In this document: piece after piece, positions 9,573 through 18,644 of the stretch
Numbering within the stretch: position 1 is the first letter of the stretch
How the letters are laid out: each line of letters starts with the position of its first letter
DNA from: Burkholderia sp. TSV86
GTDB lineage: Bacteria > Pseudomonadota > Gammaproteobacteria > Burkholderiales > Burkholderiaceae
Direction of reading: 5' to 3'
DNA: 64,000 bases
Assembly (NCBI RefSeq): GCF_001522865.1
Contig: NZ_LOWB01000109.1
Location: forward strand, 186,001 to 250,000
The notes under the pieces: generated by a model
Seen by the model: the letters and a program-made list of their open reading frames with translations, nothing else
Database searches by the model: none
What the model was told of the DNA's origin: nothing
Position numbers and translations under genes: made by a program

Positions 9573-9944
9573 GAGGCGTTATCGGATCGTCGGAATTCGC
9601 CTCGATACGCATGCCAAGCGATTGCCAAGCGGCGCGCACATGCGTTACCTTTGACGCCAGTCCATTCACCTCATTCGCACTCATCGCGATGAATCCGTCG
9701 TTGCCCGCCCGCGCCGTTTTCCAGCCGTCGACTGCACGGCTCGCGTGTGTGCATCGTCCGCCTGCCGCTCCGCCGCCTGTCGGCGCGCCGCCTTCGGTGG
9801 CGCTGCCCGGCTGAACGCCGCGCCCCTCTTTTCGCTCTCCGTTCACCGCGAACCGCCTCGCACCGCACGCTGATATGCCGCGCGGTGCGGCGCGCGGGCA
9901 CTCGTGGACGGAGCGTATCGATCCGATCGACAGGTGGATTCCAG
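9573..9944. other. Intergenic region without a recognisable gene
   Basis: This 372 bp region lies between two plus-strand transporter genes. Open frames here are short and Arg/Pro-rich, with no family resemblance. AGGTGG at 9932-9937 is the ribosome-binding site of the next gene. No strong terminator or promoter was visible. Confidence 0.35.
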
Positions 9945-10805
9945 ATGGCTTCATTCAGACCCGCGCTCACCGCGCACGGGGCGACATCGCTGTTCGTCCT
10001 GCTATGGAGCAGCGGCGCGATCTTCGCCGAACTCGGCCTGCGACACGCGTCCGCAGTCGCTTTCCTGAGCGCGCGCTTCGCGCTCGCGTCGCTCGTCCTG
10101 CTTGCGTTGTCGCTCGCGCGACGGCGCTGGCTGCCGCCGTCCGGCACACGCTGCGCGACAGTCGCCACCGGGCTGCTGCTCACGGGCGGTTATTCGATCC
10201 TGTATCTGCTCGCGCTCGAGCGCGGGCTCGCACCCGGCATCCTCGCGACGATCCTCGGCGTGCAGCCGATCCTCACGCTCGCCGTACTCGAGCGCCGCGC
10301 GTCCGGCACTCGGCTCGCGGGACTCGCGCTCGCGCTGGCGGGCCTGAGCCTGGTCGTCTATCGCAGCCTCTCGGGCGGCGCAACGCTATCGGGCATCGCC
10401 TGCGCGCTCGGCGCACTTTTCGCGATCACCACCGGCACCCTGCTGCAAAAGCGCGTGCACGCCGCGCCGATCGACGTGCTGCCGCTGCAGAACGCGCTCG
10501 GGCTGGGCTTGTGCCTGCTGATCGCGCCGTTCGAGCCGCTCCGGTTCGAAGCGAGCTGGTCGCTCGCGCTACCGCTCGCGTGGCTCGGCATTGTCATTTC
10601 GGTGGCTGCGCAATTGTTGTTCTATCTGTTGATGCAGCGAGGCGATCTCGTCAATGTGACGAGTCTCTTCTATCTGGTCCCGGTCGTGACCGCGCTGATG
10701 GATGCGGTATGGCTCGGCAACCGGCTCGCACCGCTCGAGATCATCGGCATGATCGCGATCGTCGCGGGGCTCGCGCTGGCGTTGCGCCGCACCGCTCACG
10801 GATGA
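9945..10805 (+). CDS. DMT-superfamily EamA transporter
   Basis: A ten-helix inner-membrane permease of the drug/metabolite transporter (RhaT/YdcZ-EamA) family, exporting amino acids or metabolites of unknown identity. The first repeat starts with SLFVLLWSSGAIFAELGLRHA and ends near ILTLAVLERRAS; the second repeat begins around LAGLALALAGLSLVVY and ends FYLVPVVTALMDAVWLGNRL, the typical EamA signature near the last helices. At 286 aa it is the usual two-repeat length. The ATG at 9945 is chosen over longer open sequence because AGGTGG lies 8 bp upstream and the hydrophobic core begins right after it. Confidence 0.85.
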   Translation: MASFRPALTAHGATSLFVLLWSSGAIFAELGLRHASAVAFLSARFALASLVLLALSLARRRWLPPSGTRCATVATGLLLTGGYSILYLLALERGLAPGILATILGVQPILTLAVLERRASGTRLAGLALALAGLSLVVYRSLSGGATLSGIACALGALFAITTGTLLQKRVHAAPIDVLPLQNALGLGLCLLIAPFEPLRFEASWSLALPLAWLGIVISVAAQLLFYLLMQRGDLVNVTSLFYLVPVVTALMDAVWLGNRLAPLEIIGMIAIVAGLALALRRTAHG

Positions 10806-10820
10806 CGGCCGCATGATCGC

Positions 10821-10854
10821 AAGGCGTCCGCCGCGCGGCAAGAGCGGGCGCCTT
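10821..10854 (+). terminator. Probable terminator hairpin after the EamA gene
   Basis: An 11 bp stem (AAGGCGTCCGC with GCGGGCGCCTT, one G-T wobble) around a 12 nt loop, 15 bp after the stop. The tail GCTTATTG is only weakly T-rich, so Rho-independent strength is uncertain. Confidence 0.45.
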
Positions 10855-11131
10855 GCTTATTGCACCGCGCCACCGAGTCGAGAAATATGAACGAACCCTG
10901 CCGAGCGACTGCCTCATTCGACGCGTCGGCGCATTGCCCCACCGCAAACGGGAAAGCATCAAGAAAGATCGAACGAAAGCTTTTCGTCGGTTTATTTGCG
11001 GTAAACCCAACAATCGGCGATTTTCCGCCCGCAACCCCGCCGGAACAACGAAAAACCGCGAGCCGTTTCCTATACTCGAAGCAACCGGCCGCGATCGCAC
11101 GCAGGCCGGTCAGATAAAACAGGAGACTGGC
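10855..11131 (+). promoter_or_regulatory. Upstream region of the 61-aa membrane protein gene
   Basis: The region holds a TATACT -10-like hexamer at 11071-11076, though the matching -35 position (ACGAAA) is poor. An AGGAGA ribosome-binding site lies just before the ATG at 11132. No gene is seen between the hairpin and that promoter. Confidence 0.35.
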
Positions 11132-11317
11132 ATGGATACTTACTTCACAATCGGCGACTTTATTTTGCTGATCCCGATGGCACTGGCGGGCGCGTTGTTT
11201 CTGGGCGCGGTTCCCTGTGCGACCGAGTTCCGCCATAACGTGCTGCGCGTGCTCGGCGCGATGCTCGGGGTCGTGGTTGCCGTATTGCTGGTCGAAGGGC
11301 TGCCCGCGCTGATCTAG
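11132..11317 (+). CDS. Small membrane protein (61 aa), hypothetical
   Basis: A short protein with two predicted membrane segments: residues about 8-28 (GDFILLIPMALAGALFLGAV) and about 38-57 (RVLGAMLGVVVAVLLVEGLP), joined by a short polar turn with CATEFRHN. I do not recognise a family. AGGAGA is well placed upstream, and codon third positions are GC-rich as in neighbouring genes, which supports a real gene. It stands alone between the EamA gene and the convergent aldo/keto reductase gene. Confidence 0.6.
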   Translation: MDTYFTIGDFILLIPMALAGALFLGAVPCATEFRHNVLRVLGAMLGVVVAVLLVEGLPALI

Positions 11318-11416
11318 CCGCACCGCTTTCGCCGCCCACGCTAGTTTCGAAGCCGGTGCGCCGAAACCAGCGCGGCGTGCCGCGCGCCGCTCGTCAGAAT
11401 CGCGGCCGATCACCGA

Positions 11417-12463
11417 TCAGATTGCCTGATCGGTGGATGGCTTTTCCCACAAATTGACCCCGCCTTCCGTCGCATAGCGGTCGATCTCCACGAGTTCCTC
11501 GTTGCTGAAGGCAAGCTGCTTGAGCGCGGCGACGTTTTCGCGCACCTGCTCCGCGCGACTGGCGCCGATCAGCGCCGACGTGACGCGCGCATCGCGCAGC
11601 GTCCAGGCGAGCGCCATTTGCGCAAGACTCTGACCGCGCCGCTGCGCGATCTCGTTGAGCTTGCGCACACGCTCAAGGTTCTGCGCGCTCAGGTGGCTTT
11701 CTTGCAACGAGCCGCCGCCCGGCTTGTTGACGCGCGCGTCGGCCGGCACGCCGTTCAGATACTTCGACGTAAGCAGTCCCTGGGCAAGCGGCGTGAACAC
11801 GATGCAGCCCGAACCGGTGTCGTCGAGCGCGTCGAGCAGTTTCTGCTCTTCCACCCAGCGGTTCAGCATGTTGTAAGCCGGCTGGTGAATGAGCAGCGGC
11901 ACCTTGTATTCGGCGAGCAGCTTCGCAATCTCACGCGTCTTCGCCGCCGAATACGACGAAATCCCGATATACAACGCCTTGCCTTGCTGAACGGCCGACG
12001 CGAGCGCGCCCGCGGTTTCCTCGAGCGGCGTGTGCGCATCGAAGCGGTGCGAATAGAAGATGTCGACATAATCGAGCCCCATTCGCTTGAGGCTCTGATC
12101 CAAGCTCGCCAGCACATATTTGCGCGAGCCGCCGCCGCTGCCATACGGGCCCGGCCACATGTCCCAGCCCGCCTTCGTCGAGATCAGCAATTCGTCGCGG
12201 TACGGCTTGAAATCCTCGCGCAGCAGGCGGCCGAAATTCGCTTCGGCGCTGCCGTAGGGCGGCCCGTAATTGTTCGCGAGATCGAAGTGCGTGATGCCGA
12301 GATCGAACGCGGTACGCAGAATGTCACGCTGGGTCGAGATCGGCGTCGTATCGCCGAAGTTGTGCCACAGCCCAAGCGACAGCGCCGGCAATTTGAGCCC
12401 GGATTTGCCGCTGACGCGATACTGCATGTCCGCATAACGATCGGAAGCTGCTTCGTAGCCCAT
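11417..12463 (-). CDS. Aldo/keto reductase, L-glyceraldehyde 3-phosphate reductase type (YghZ/GpR)
   Basis: An NADPH-dependent (alpha/beta)8-barrel reductase. The catalytic tetrad segments are visible: FDLANNYGPPYGSAE (Asp and Tyr, about 50-62), a Lys in ELLISTKAGWDMWPGPYG, and the His in DIFYSHRFDAHTP; the C-terminal NADPH-phosphate-binding segment is SALIGASRAEQVRENV. The extended WPGPYGSGGGSRKY loop is typical of YghZ/Kv-beta-like members, which reduce L-glyceraldehyde 3-phosphate and methylglyoxal. The ATG at 12463 (MGYEAASDRYADMQYRV) is preferred because AGGAAT lies upstream; an in-frame start at 12490 would add nine residues. Confidence 0.88.
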   Translation of the reverse strand: MGYEAASDRYADMQYRVSGKSGLKLPALSLGLWHNFGDTTPISTQRDILRTAFDLGITHFDLANNYGPPYGSAEANFGRLLREDFKPYRDELLISTKAGWDMWPGPYGSGGGSRKYVLASLDQSLKRMGLDYVDIFYSHRFDAHTPLEETAGALASAVQQGKALYIGISSYSAAKTREIAKLLAEYKVPLLIHQPAYNMLNRWVEEQKLLDALDDTGSGCIVFTPLAQGLLTSKYLNGVPADARVNKPGGGSLQESHLSAQNLERVRKLNEIAQRRGQSLAQMALAWTLRDARVTSALIGASRAEQVRENVAALKQLAFSNEELVEIDRYATEGGVNLWEKPSTDQAI

Positions 12464-12640
12464 CACAATTCCTGTCAAGACATTGAACAAAGCCGGACGC
12501 CGTCCGGCGATATGAAAGCGCCGAAGCCGCCATGTTAATCAACGATCGCCGGCCGTGCAGAAAACTGCGCGCGAATGGACGCCGGCGCGGCACTCCCCTA
12601 CACTGCGGCGTCTTCACTATCCGTTTCAACGAGGATTTTC

Positions 12641-12847
12641 ATGGTTCGAGCGATTTTCGTTGCGCTCATCGCGGGCGGCGTGGTCCTGCTGTATTTCGGC
12701 GGCCAGTCGTTCCACTCGATCAACGACGGCGTCGCGCGCTTTTTCACCGGCTCGCCGTCGACGAAGACGATCATGCTGATTGCGGGCGGTATCGTGGCAA
12801 CGCTCGTCGGGCTGATCGGCCTATCGACGCCAAGCGGCAAGCGTTAG
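12641..12847 (+). CDS. Small DUF3185-type membrane protein (68 aa)
   Basis: A 68-residue protein with two hydrophobic helices (residues about 4-22, AIFVALIAGGVVLLYFGGQ; about 44-62, MLIAGGIVATLVGLIGLS) flanking a polar segment with HSINDGVARFFTGSPSTK. The pattern matches the DUF3185 family of small inner-membrane proteins of unknown function. GAGG precedes the ATG by 7 bp; an in-frame start at 12575 has no such support. It lies between the divergent aldo/keto reductase gene and the convergent PhyH-type gene. Confidence 0.7.
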   Translation: MVRAIFVALIAGGVVLLYFGGQSFHSINDGVARFFTGSPSTKTIMLIAGGIVATLVGLIGLSTPSGKR

Positions 12848-12893
12848 GCGTAGCCCGCGAGCGCGGGCCGCGCCGCTTCGGCCGCCCGCACGC

Positions 12894-13664
12894 TCAAAGG
12901 CGCACTTCCGGCTTCGACGCCGAACGCGAACCTGGCACCGGCGGGTTGCTGTCGCCGCGATAGGTGAACACGAGCGAGAATTTCACCTGATCGGTCCGGT
13001 TCTGCCCCGCCGAATGCAGCGTATTGCAATGGAAAAACACGACGTCGCCCGCCGCGAGAGGCGGGCACACCGCCTGCTCGATGAGCCGCCGGTTTTCGGG
13101 CATGTCGCTGCGGAAAAATTTCGCGTCATCGAAGCATTCCGGCCCGAGCGCCGTTTCATGCGAGCCGGGCACAAGCCACAGCGCGCCGTTCTCGTCCGTC
13201 TCCGGGCCGAGCGCGAGCCAGGCCGACACAAGATCCGCCCGCTCGAACGACCAGTAGCGCGCATCGCGATGCCAGCCGGTCAGGCTGCCATACGCCGGAT
13301 GCTTGGTCATCACGCAATTGTGATGCGCGCGCGAGAGCACCGGCGTCTCGCCGAAATAGGCGCGCATCCATGCGCTGATCTCCGGCGCCGTCGCATGCTC
13401 GGCGAACGCCGTATCGCGCGCGTATGCGTCGAGCAGACGCCGCACCGTATGGCCGCCAGGCGCATGCCGCGATTCGGGCGCGCCCGGATAGCGCAGATCG
13501 GCTTCGAACTCGAGCGGTTGCGCGGCATCGGCCAGCTGCCGCTCGGCAATCGCTCTCAGCTGCTTGCACCGCTCGGGCGCGACAAGCGCCGGCGCCACCA
13601 CGAAACCGCGTTCGCGCAGCGTCTGGATTTGCGTGTGGATCGACTCCGGGTGCAATGACGGCAT
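12894..13664 (-). CDS. Phytanoyl-CoA dioxygenase (PhyH) family protein
   Basis: A non-haem Fe(II)/2-oxoglutarate-dependent dioxygenase by family. The metal-binding HxD is in TGWHRDARYW and the distal His in VFFHCNTLHSAGQNRT, followed by an Arg-containing strand (SLVFTYRG) suited to the 2-oxoglutarate carboxylate. At 256 aa it is of usual length. The substrate is unknown; relatives hydroxylate lipids, ectoine and small metabolites. The start at 13664 (MPSLHPESIHTQIQTLRERG) fits the family; the frame stays open upstream but that part has no family character. Two small palindromes lie immediately upstream. Confidence 0.82.
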   Translation of the reverse strand: MPSLHPESIHTQIQTLRERGFVVAPALVAPERCKQLRAIAERQLADAAQPLEFEADLRYPGAPESRHAPGGHTVRRLLDAYARDTAFAEHATAPEISAWMRAYFGETPVLSRAHHNCVMTKHPAYGSLTGWHRDARYWSFERADLVSAWLALGPETDENGALWLVPGSHETALGPECFDDAKFFRSDMPENRRLIEQAVCPPLAAGDVVFFHCNTLHSAGQNRTDQVKFSLVFTYRGDSNPPVPGSRSASKPEVRL

Positions 13665-14028
13665 GGGACATTCACATATTTGTGATGAATCATTGATTGT
13701 AAAACGGTCCCAACCGGCGTGCAGCGCAATCTGACGATCTGTTGAAAGCGAACCTCGATCGCCACACAAAATTTGACGCGGCGCAAAGGAACTGCCGGCC
13801 TCATTCATATCACTAACGATGAACGACGCATCGCCGGAACGCTCGACTGGCACGACATGCCATGACTTTCTGGCGTCATGAACCGTCTATAGTCTGATCA
13901 TACCTGCCGCTTCTGACAGGCAGCGGAGCACCCGCGCTTTCGGTACGATCCGACCCAATCCCGTGCCGTCACGGCCATTTTGAATTCGCGCCCCCTCACG
14001 GGCGCGCCAAGCAAGTCACTATTCCGTC
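13665..14028. promoter_or_regulatory. Intergenic region with two adjacent small palindromes
   Basis: Just upstream of the PhyH-type gene are TCACA-TATT-TGTGA (13672-13685) and AATCA-T-TGATT (13688-13698), in an unusually AT-rich patch. A TATAGT hexamer near 13889 could serve the plus-strand gene at 14029. The half-sites of the first palindrome are in the opposite order to a CRP site. No gene is apparent. Confidence 0.35.
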
Positions 14029-14385
14029 ATGCCTTTTCGATTGCCTTCCTATCTTCATCGCACCACCAAGGGCGCGCGGTTCGCGTCGCCCCGGATCACG
14101 CGTGCGTTGCGTCACCACAGCGCCCGGGCCAACGTGCTCGCCGAGCGCGCGCGCTGGCATCAGCCGCGGCTCGATGGTTTGCGCACGTGGCTGCATGCAT
14201 TGCTGTCGATGATGCGCGCGCAGGCAGCGGCCCGCCGCACCGCGCTGCGTTCGCTGCTGCCCAAGCCTTCGTCGCTGCGCCCGAACGCGCAGCCGGCGCG
14301 TCGCGCAAGCGCGGCGGCACGCCGCATCAACCGGCCGCGCCGTCTGGCGACGAGCACCGGCTGGTTCGCATTCGCTGCCCGCTGA
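14029..14385 (+). CDS. Hypothetical basic protein (118 aa)
   Basis: A very basic protein (more than a quarter Arg/Lys/His) with no recognised domain. Third codon positions in this frame are strongly GC, as in the surrounding real genes, and the frame is closed at both ends within the gap between the PhyH-type gene and metK. There is no good ribosome-binding site, and composition this Arg/Ala-rich also arises by chance in GC-rich DNA, so I hold it as a probable rather than certain gene. A DNA-binding role would be only a guess. Confidence 0.4.
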   Translation: MPFRLPSYLHRTTKGARFASPRITRALRHHSARANVLAERARWHQPRLDGLRTWLHALLSMMRAQAAARRTALRSLLPKPSSLRPNAQPARRASAAARRINRPRRLATSTGWFAFAAR

Positions 14386-14543
14386 CGCGCTAACGCGGTC
14401 CGTGCCGCAGCGCGGCGGACGGCACACGCCGCGCGCATGGCCCGCGCGGGCGGGCTTCGATTAGCCGCCTGCGTTTCGCCTCCGAAACCGGCTCACGCGG
14501 CGCAGCCGATCATGTCTTTGCGTCCGATCACATTGAGATAATC

Positions 14544-14578
14544 AAAAAAATGCCGCCCGGCGCTCAACCGGGCGGCAT
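14544..14578 (-). terminator. Rho-independent terminator of metK
   Basis: A perfect stem of at least 10 bp (14551-14560 with 14568-14577, GC-rich, CCGCCCGG core) with a 7 nt loop. Read on the minus strand it is followed at once by a run of seven Ts (complement of 14544-14550). It lies about 40 bp after the metK stop codon. Confidence 0.9.
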
Positions 14579-14617
14579 CCTATCGCTCATGCCGTAACGG
14601 CGCGGCAAGCCCGCGGC

Positions 14618-15805
<1,188 letters not shown>

Positions 15806-15870
15806 GGTCTCTGGCTCCTATGGTGGTTACGGTTAAAAGTTCACGTAGCCAGCTTCCAGAGGCCCGAAGC

Positions 15871-15960
15871 GGCGACGCTTTAGCGGATTTCCTGCGCCGT
15901 CGGCGCTCGCAGCGCCAGCCGGCTTCGCCCCGCAAGTTGTCAGTTAACTCGGCGAAGCCC
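15871..15960 (-). promoter_or_regulatory. Candidate SAM-II class riboswitch in the metK leader
   Basis: Read on the minus strand: P1 stem GGGCUUCGCC (15960-15951) pairs with GGCGAAGCC (15929-15921); loop L1 (15950-15932) begins GAGUUAACUGAC and ends UUGC; a GC-rich hairpin (15916-15902) is inserted; an A-rich segment GGAAAUCC leads to GCUAAAGC (15884-15877); then GUC. UUGC faces GCUA, and GAC in L1 pairs with GUC after GCUAAAGC, giving the H-type pseudoknot of SAM-II (SAM_alpha, the former metA motif). The metX leader in this window has the same parts. Downstream, CUCUGG (15861-15856) can pair with CCAGAG (15814-15809), which borders the ribosome-binding site. Identification is by eye; no covariance search was run. 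Confidence 0.75.
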
Positions 15961-15962
15961 TT

Positions 15963-15991
15963 ATTATAGCGGCTTTCTCAAATTCTCACAG
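15963..15991 (-). promoter_or_regulatory. metK sigma-70 promoter
   Basis: The minus strand carries a perfect -10 TATAAT (15968-15963) and a weak -35 CTGTGA (15991-15986) separated by 17 bp. Transcription would begin around 15956-15960, at or within the first strand of the riboswitch P1 stem. Confidence 0.7.
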
Positions 15992-16063
15992 GCCGCTGAT
16001 CGTGCCGTTTCTCTCACCGTCCCGCCTCCCCGCGAGGCTGCCGCCGACCGACGGAGGCGCCGC

Positions 16064-16948
16064 ATGCTGAGCCGCCTGGGCACCCAACTCGCCGTCGCGC
16101 TGCTCAAATTCCTCGCGATCCTGCCATACGGCTTCACCGCGCGCCTGGGCGACGGCCTCGGCTGGCTGCTCTACCAGATCCCGAGCCGGCGCAAGCGCGT
16201 CGTCCACACCAATCTGAAGCTCTGCTTTCCGGACTGGAGCGACGCGCACCGCAACGACGTGGCCGGCAAGCACTTCCGGCATGCGATCCGCAGCTACGTC
16301 GAGCGCAGCGTCCAGTGGTTCGGCTCCGAGAAAAAGCTCGACAAGCTGATCGAAGTCGACAGCGAAATCGACCTCACCGACCCGAACCTGCCGCCGACGC
16401 TGTTTCTCGGCCTGCACTTCGTCGGCATCGAGGCGGGCTCGATCTGGCTCAACCGTTCGCTGCAACGCCGCTGCGGCTCGCTGTACCAGCCGTTCTCGAA
16501 CCCGACGCTCGAGGCCGTCGCGAAAGCCGCGCGCGGGCGCTTCGACGCGGAAATGGCGGGGCGCGCCGACAGCGCGCGGATCGTGCTGCGCTGGCTGCGC
16601 GACCGCAAGCCCGTGATGCTCGGCGCGGACATGGATTACGGGCTGCGCAATTCGACGTTCGTGCCGTTCTTCGGCGTGCCCGCGTGCACGCTGACTGCCG
16701 TCGGCCGCCTCGCAAAGACCGGCCACGCGCAAGTGGTGCCGTTCATCGGCGAGGTGCTGCCCGGCTACAAAGGCTATCGGCTGAAGGTGTTCAAGCCGTG
16801 GGACCACTATCCGACAGGCGACGACGCGCTCGACGCGCGCCGCATGAACGCGTTCCTCGAAGAGCAGATTCCGCAGCTGCCCGAACAGTATTACTGGGTG
16901 CACAAGCGCTTCAAGACGCGCCCGCCCGGCGAGCCGGGCTTCTATTGA
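16064..16948 (+). CDS. lpxL: Lipid A biosynthesis lauroyl acyltransferase (LpxL/HtrB type)
   Basis: Adds a secondary acyl chain to the Kdo2-lipid A precursor at the inner membrane. The family H-X4-D/E catalytic dyad is HFVGIE in [14 protein letters not shown] (about residues 119-132); an N-terminal hydrophobic helix ([18 protein letters not shown]) anchors it, and the middle has the conserved [21 protein letters not shown]. Its length of 294 aa is typical. Several HtrB-like paralogues exist in this genus, and which acyl chain is added cannot be read. It is the first gene of a plus-strand group with dapF, a DUF484 gene and xerC, divergent from metK. Confidence 0.88.
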   Translation: MLSRLGTQLAVALLKFLAILPYGFTARLGDGLGWLLYQIPSRRKRVVHTNLKLCFPDWSDAHRNDVAGKHFRHAIRSYVERSVQWFGSEKKLDKLIEVDSEIDLTDPNLPPTLFLGLHFVGIEAGSIWLNRSLQRRCGSLYQPFSNPTLEAVAKAARGRFDAEMAGRADSARIVLRWLRDRKPVMLGADMDYGLRNSTFVPFFGVPACTLTAVGRLAKTGHAQVVPFIGEVLPGYKGYRLKVFKPWDHYPTGDDALDARRMNAFLEEQIPQLPEQYYWVHKRFKTRPPGEPGFY

Positions 16949-16983
16949 CCGCGCCGCCGCATACGCCGCATACAATAGCGTCC

Positions 16984-17853
16984 ATGAAACTCTCGTTCAC
17001 CAAAATGCACGGCGCGGGCAACGACTTCGTCGTGCTCGACGGCTACACCCGCGCGCTGCCGCCGCTCACGGGCGCGCAGGTGCGCGCGCTCGCCGACCGC
17101 CATGTCGGGATCGGCGCCGATCAGCTCCTGCTCGTCGAACGGCCAAGCGTCGACGGCGCCGATTTCAAGTACCGGATCTTCAATTGCGACGGCGGTGAAG
17201 TCGAGCATTGCGGCAACGGCGCACGCTGCTTCGTGAAATTCGTCCGCGATCGCGGGCTCACCAGCCAAACAAGCGTGCGCGTCGAGGTCAAGCACGGCGT
17301 GATCACGCTGACCATGCTGGATAACGGCGAGGTCGTCGTCGACATGGGCACGCCGGTGTTCGAACCCGCGCGCGTGCCGTTCGACGCGCACGGCCTCGAA
17401 GGCCGCCGCGACGGCGCCGACACGTTGTGGCCGCTCGACGTGAACGGCGCGACGCGCTGGATCTCGGTCGTGTCGATGGGCAATCCGCACGCGGTGCAGA
17501 TCGTCGACGACGTGCAAGCGTATCCGGTGGCCATGGAAGGGCCGGCGATCGAGCGCCATCCACGCTTCGCGCAGCGCGTGAACGCGGGCTTCATGCAGAT
17601 CGTGTCGCGCAACGAGGTGCGGCTGCGCGTCTACGAACGCGGCGCGGGCGAGACGCTCGCATGCGGCACGGGCGCATGCGCGGCGGTCGCAGCGGGCATC
17701 CGGTGCGGCGCGCTCGATTCGCCGGTCGCGGTCCATACACACGGCGGCACGCTGACGATCTCGTGGGACGGCGCGCGCGACGAAGCCGCGCCGCTCGCGA
17801 TGGCCGGTCCCGCGACAACCGTCTTCGAAGGCGTGATCGACCTGCCCGCCTGA
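16984..17853 (+). CDS. dapF: Diaminopimelate epimerase
   Basis: Interconverts LL- and meso-diaminopimelate for lysine and peptidoglycan synthesis by a cofactor-independent two-cysteine mechanism. The two active-site cysteines are in [18 protein letters not shown] (about residues 65-82; catalytic Cys in the ehCGNGaRC motif) and [17 protein letters not shown] (about 222-238). The N-terminus [20 protein letters not shown] is canonical and fixes the ATG at 16984, 35 bp after lpxL. It is followed by the DUF484 gene and xerC, the classical dapF-DUF484-xerC order of Proteobacteria. Confidence 0.97.
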   Translation: MKLSFTKMHGAGNDFVVLDGYTRALPPLTGAQVRALADRHVGIGADQLLLVERPSVDGADFKYRIFNCDGGEVEHCGNGARCFVKFVRDRGLTSQTSVRVEVKHGVITLTMLDNGEVVVDMGTPVFEPARVPFDAHGLEGRRDGADTLWPLDVNGATRWISVVSMGNPHAVQIVDDVQAYPVAMEGPAIERHPRFAQRVNAGFMQIVSRNEVRLRVYERGAGETLACGTGACAAVAAGIRCGALDSPVAVHTHGGTLTISWDGARDEAAPLAMAGPATTVFEGVIDLPA

Positions 17854-17887
17854 CTTTTTATCTGCTGAACCTCTGCCCAAGAAGCCC

Positions 17888-18610
17888 ATGAACGATCGCG
17901 AAGTCGCCGACTACCTGCTCGCCAACCCCGAATTCTTCACGCGGCACGCGGAACTGCTCGCGACGATCAAGCTCGCGAATCCGCACGGCAAGGCCGCGGT
18001 GTCGCTGCAGGAGCGGCAGATGGAGATGCTGCGCGACAAGAACAAGCATCTCGAGCGGCGTCTGGCCGAGCTGGTGCGCTATGGCCACGAGAACGACGGG
18101 CTCGCCGCGAAGTTCAGCCGCTGGACCGCGCGCGTGATCGCCGAGCGCGACCCGTATGCACTGCCGCGCTCGATCGCGGCCGGCCTTGCCGACGTGTTCG
18201 ACGTGCCGCAAACGGCGCTCAGACTTTGGGACGTCGCCGATACCTACGCGCACGCGGATTTCGCCCGCAATGTCGGCGAGGAGGTGCGGCTTTTCACCAA
18301 CAGCCTTGCGACCCCCTATTGCGGCGCCAATACCGGCTTCGAAGCCGCGCAGTGGCTCGCGCCCGTCGCGGCGGCCGCGGCGCCCGCCGACGGCGGCGGC
18401 AATACGGCGGCGGCCGGCGCGGCCGAATCGATCGCGCTGATCGCGCTGCGCGCGCCCTCGGCCGGCGACACCGACGGCGCGGGCGCGTTCGGGCTGCTCG
18501 TGCTCGGCTCGCCGGACCCGCGGCGCTTTCACGACGGCATGGGCACCGATTTCCTCACGCAAATCGGCACGCTCGCGAGCGCGGCGCTCACGCGCCTGCT
18601 GCCGCATTGA
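17888..18610 (+). CDS. DUF484 family protein
   Basis: A GAF-like cytoplasmic protein of unknown function, nearly always between dapF and xerC in Proteobacteria. The family N-terminus is clear: VADYLLANPEFFTRHAELLA and VSLQERQMEMLRDKNKHLER (residues 5-55), followed by a predicted helical segment and a GAF-like core with an Ala/Gly-rich insertion near residues 160-180 (AAAAAPADGGGNTAAAGAAE). At 240 aa it is normal for the family. Its position suggests a role linked to XerC or the cell cycle, but that is context, not evidence. Confidence 0.88.
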   Translation: MNDREVADYLLANPEFFTRHAELLATIKLANPHGKAAVSLQERQMEMLRDKNKHLERRLAELVRYGHENDGLAAKFSRWTARVIAERDPYALPRSIAAGLADVFDVPQTALRLWDVADTYAHADFARNVGEEVRLFTNSLATPYCGANTGFEAAQWLAPVAAAAAPADGGGNTAAAGAAESIALIALRAPSAGDTDGAGAFGLLVLGSPDPRRFHDGMGTDFLTQIGTLASAALTRLLPH

Positions 18611-18644
18611 CGGCCGCGCCCGCGACCGCACGCCACCCACTACG

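Noticed and set aside
13672-13685. CRP binding site upstream of the PhyH-type gene
   Set aside because: Half-sites are in the reverse order (TCACA then TGTGA) with a 4 bp centre instead of TGTGA-N6-TCACA.
15806-15960. SAH riboswitch in the metK leader
   Set aside because: The SAH element, common in Burkholderiales upstream of ahcY, has a different conserved core, which I could not find; the GAGUUAAC...UUGC...GCUAAAGC layout fits SAM-II better.
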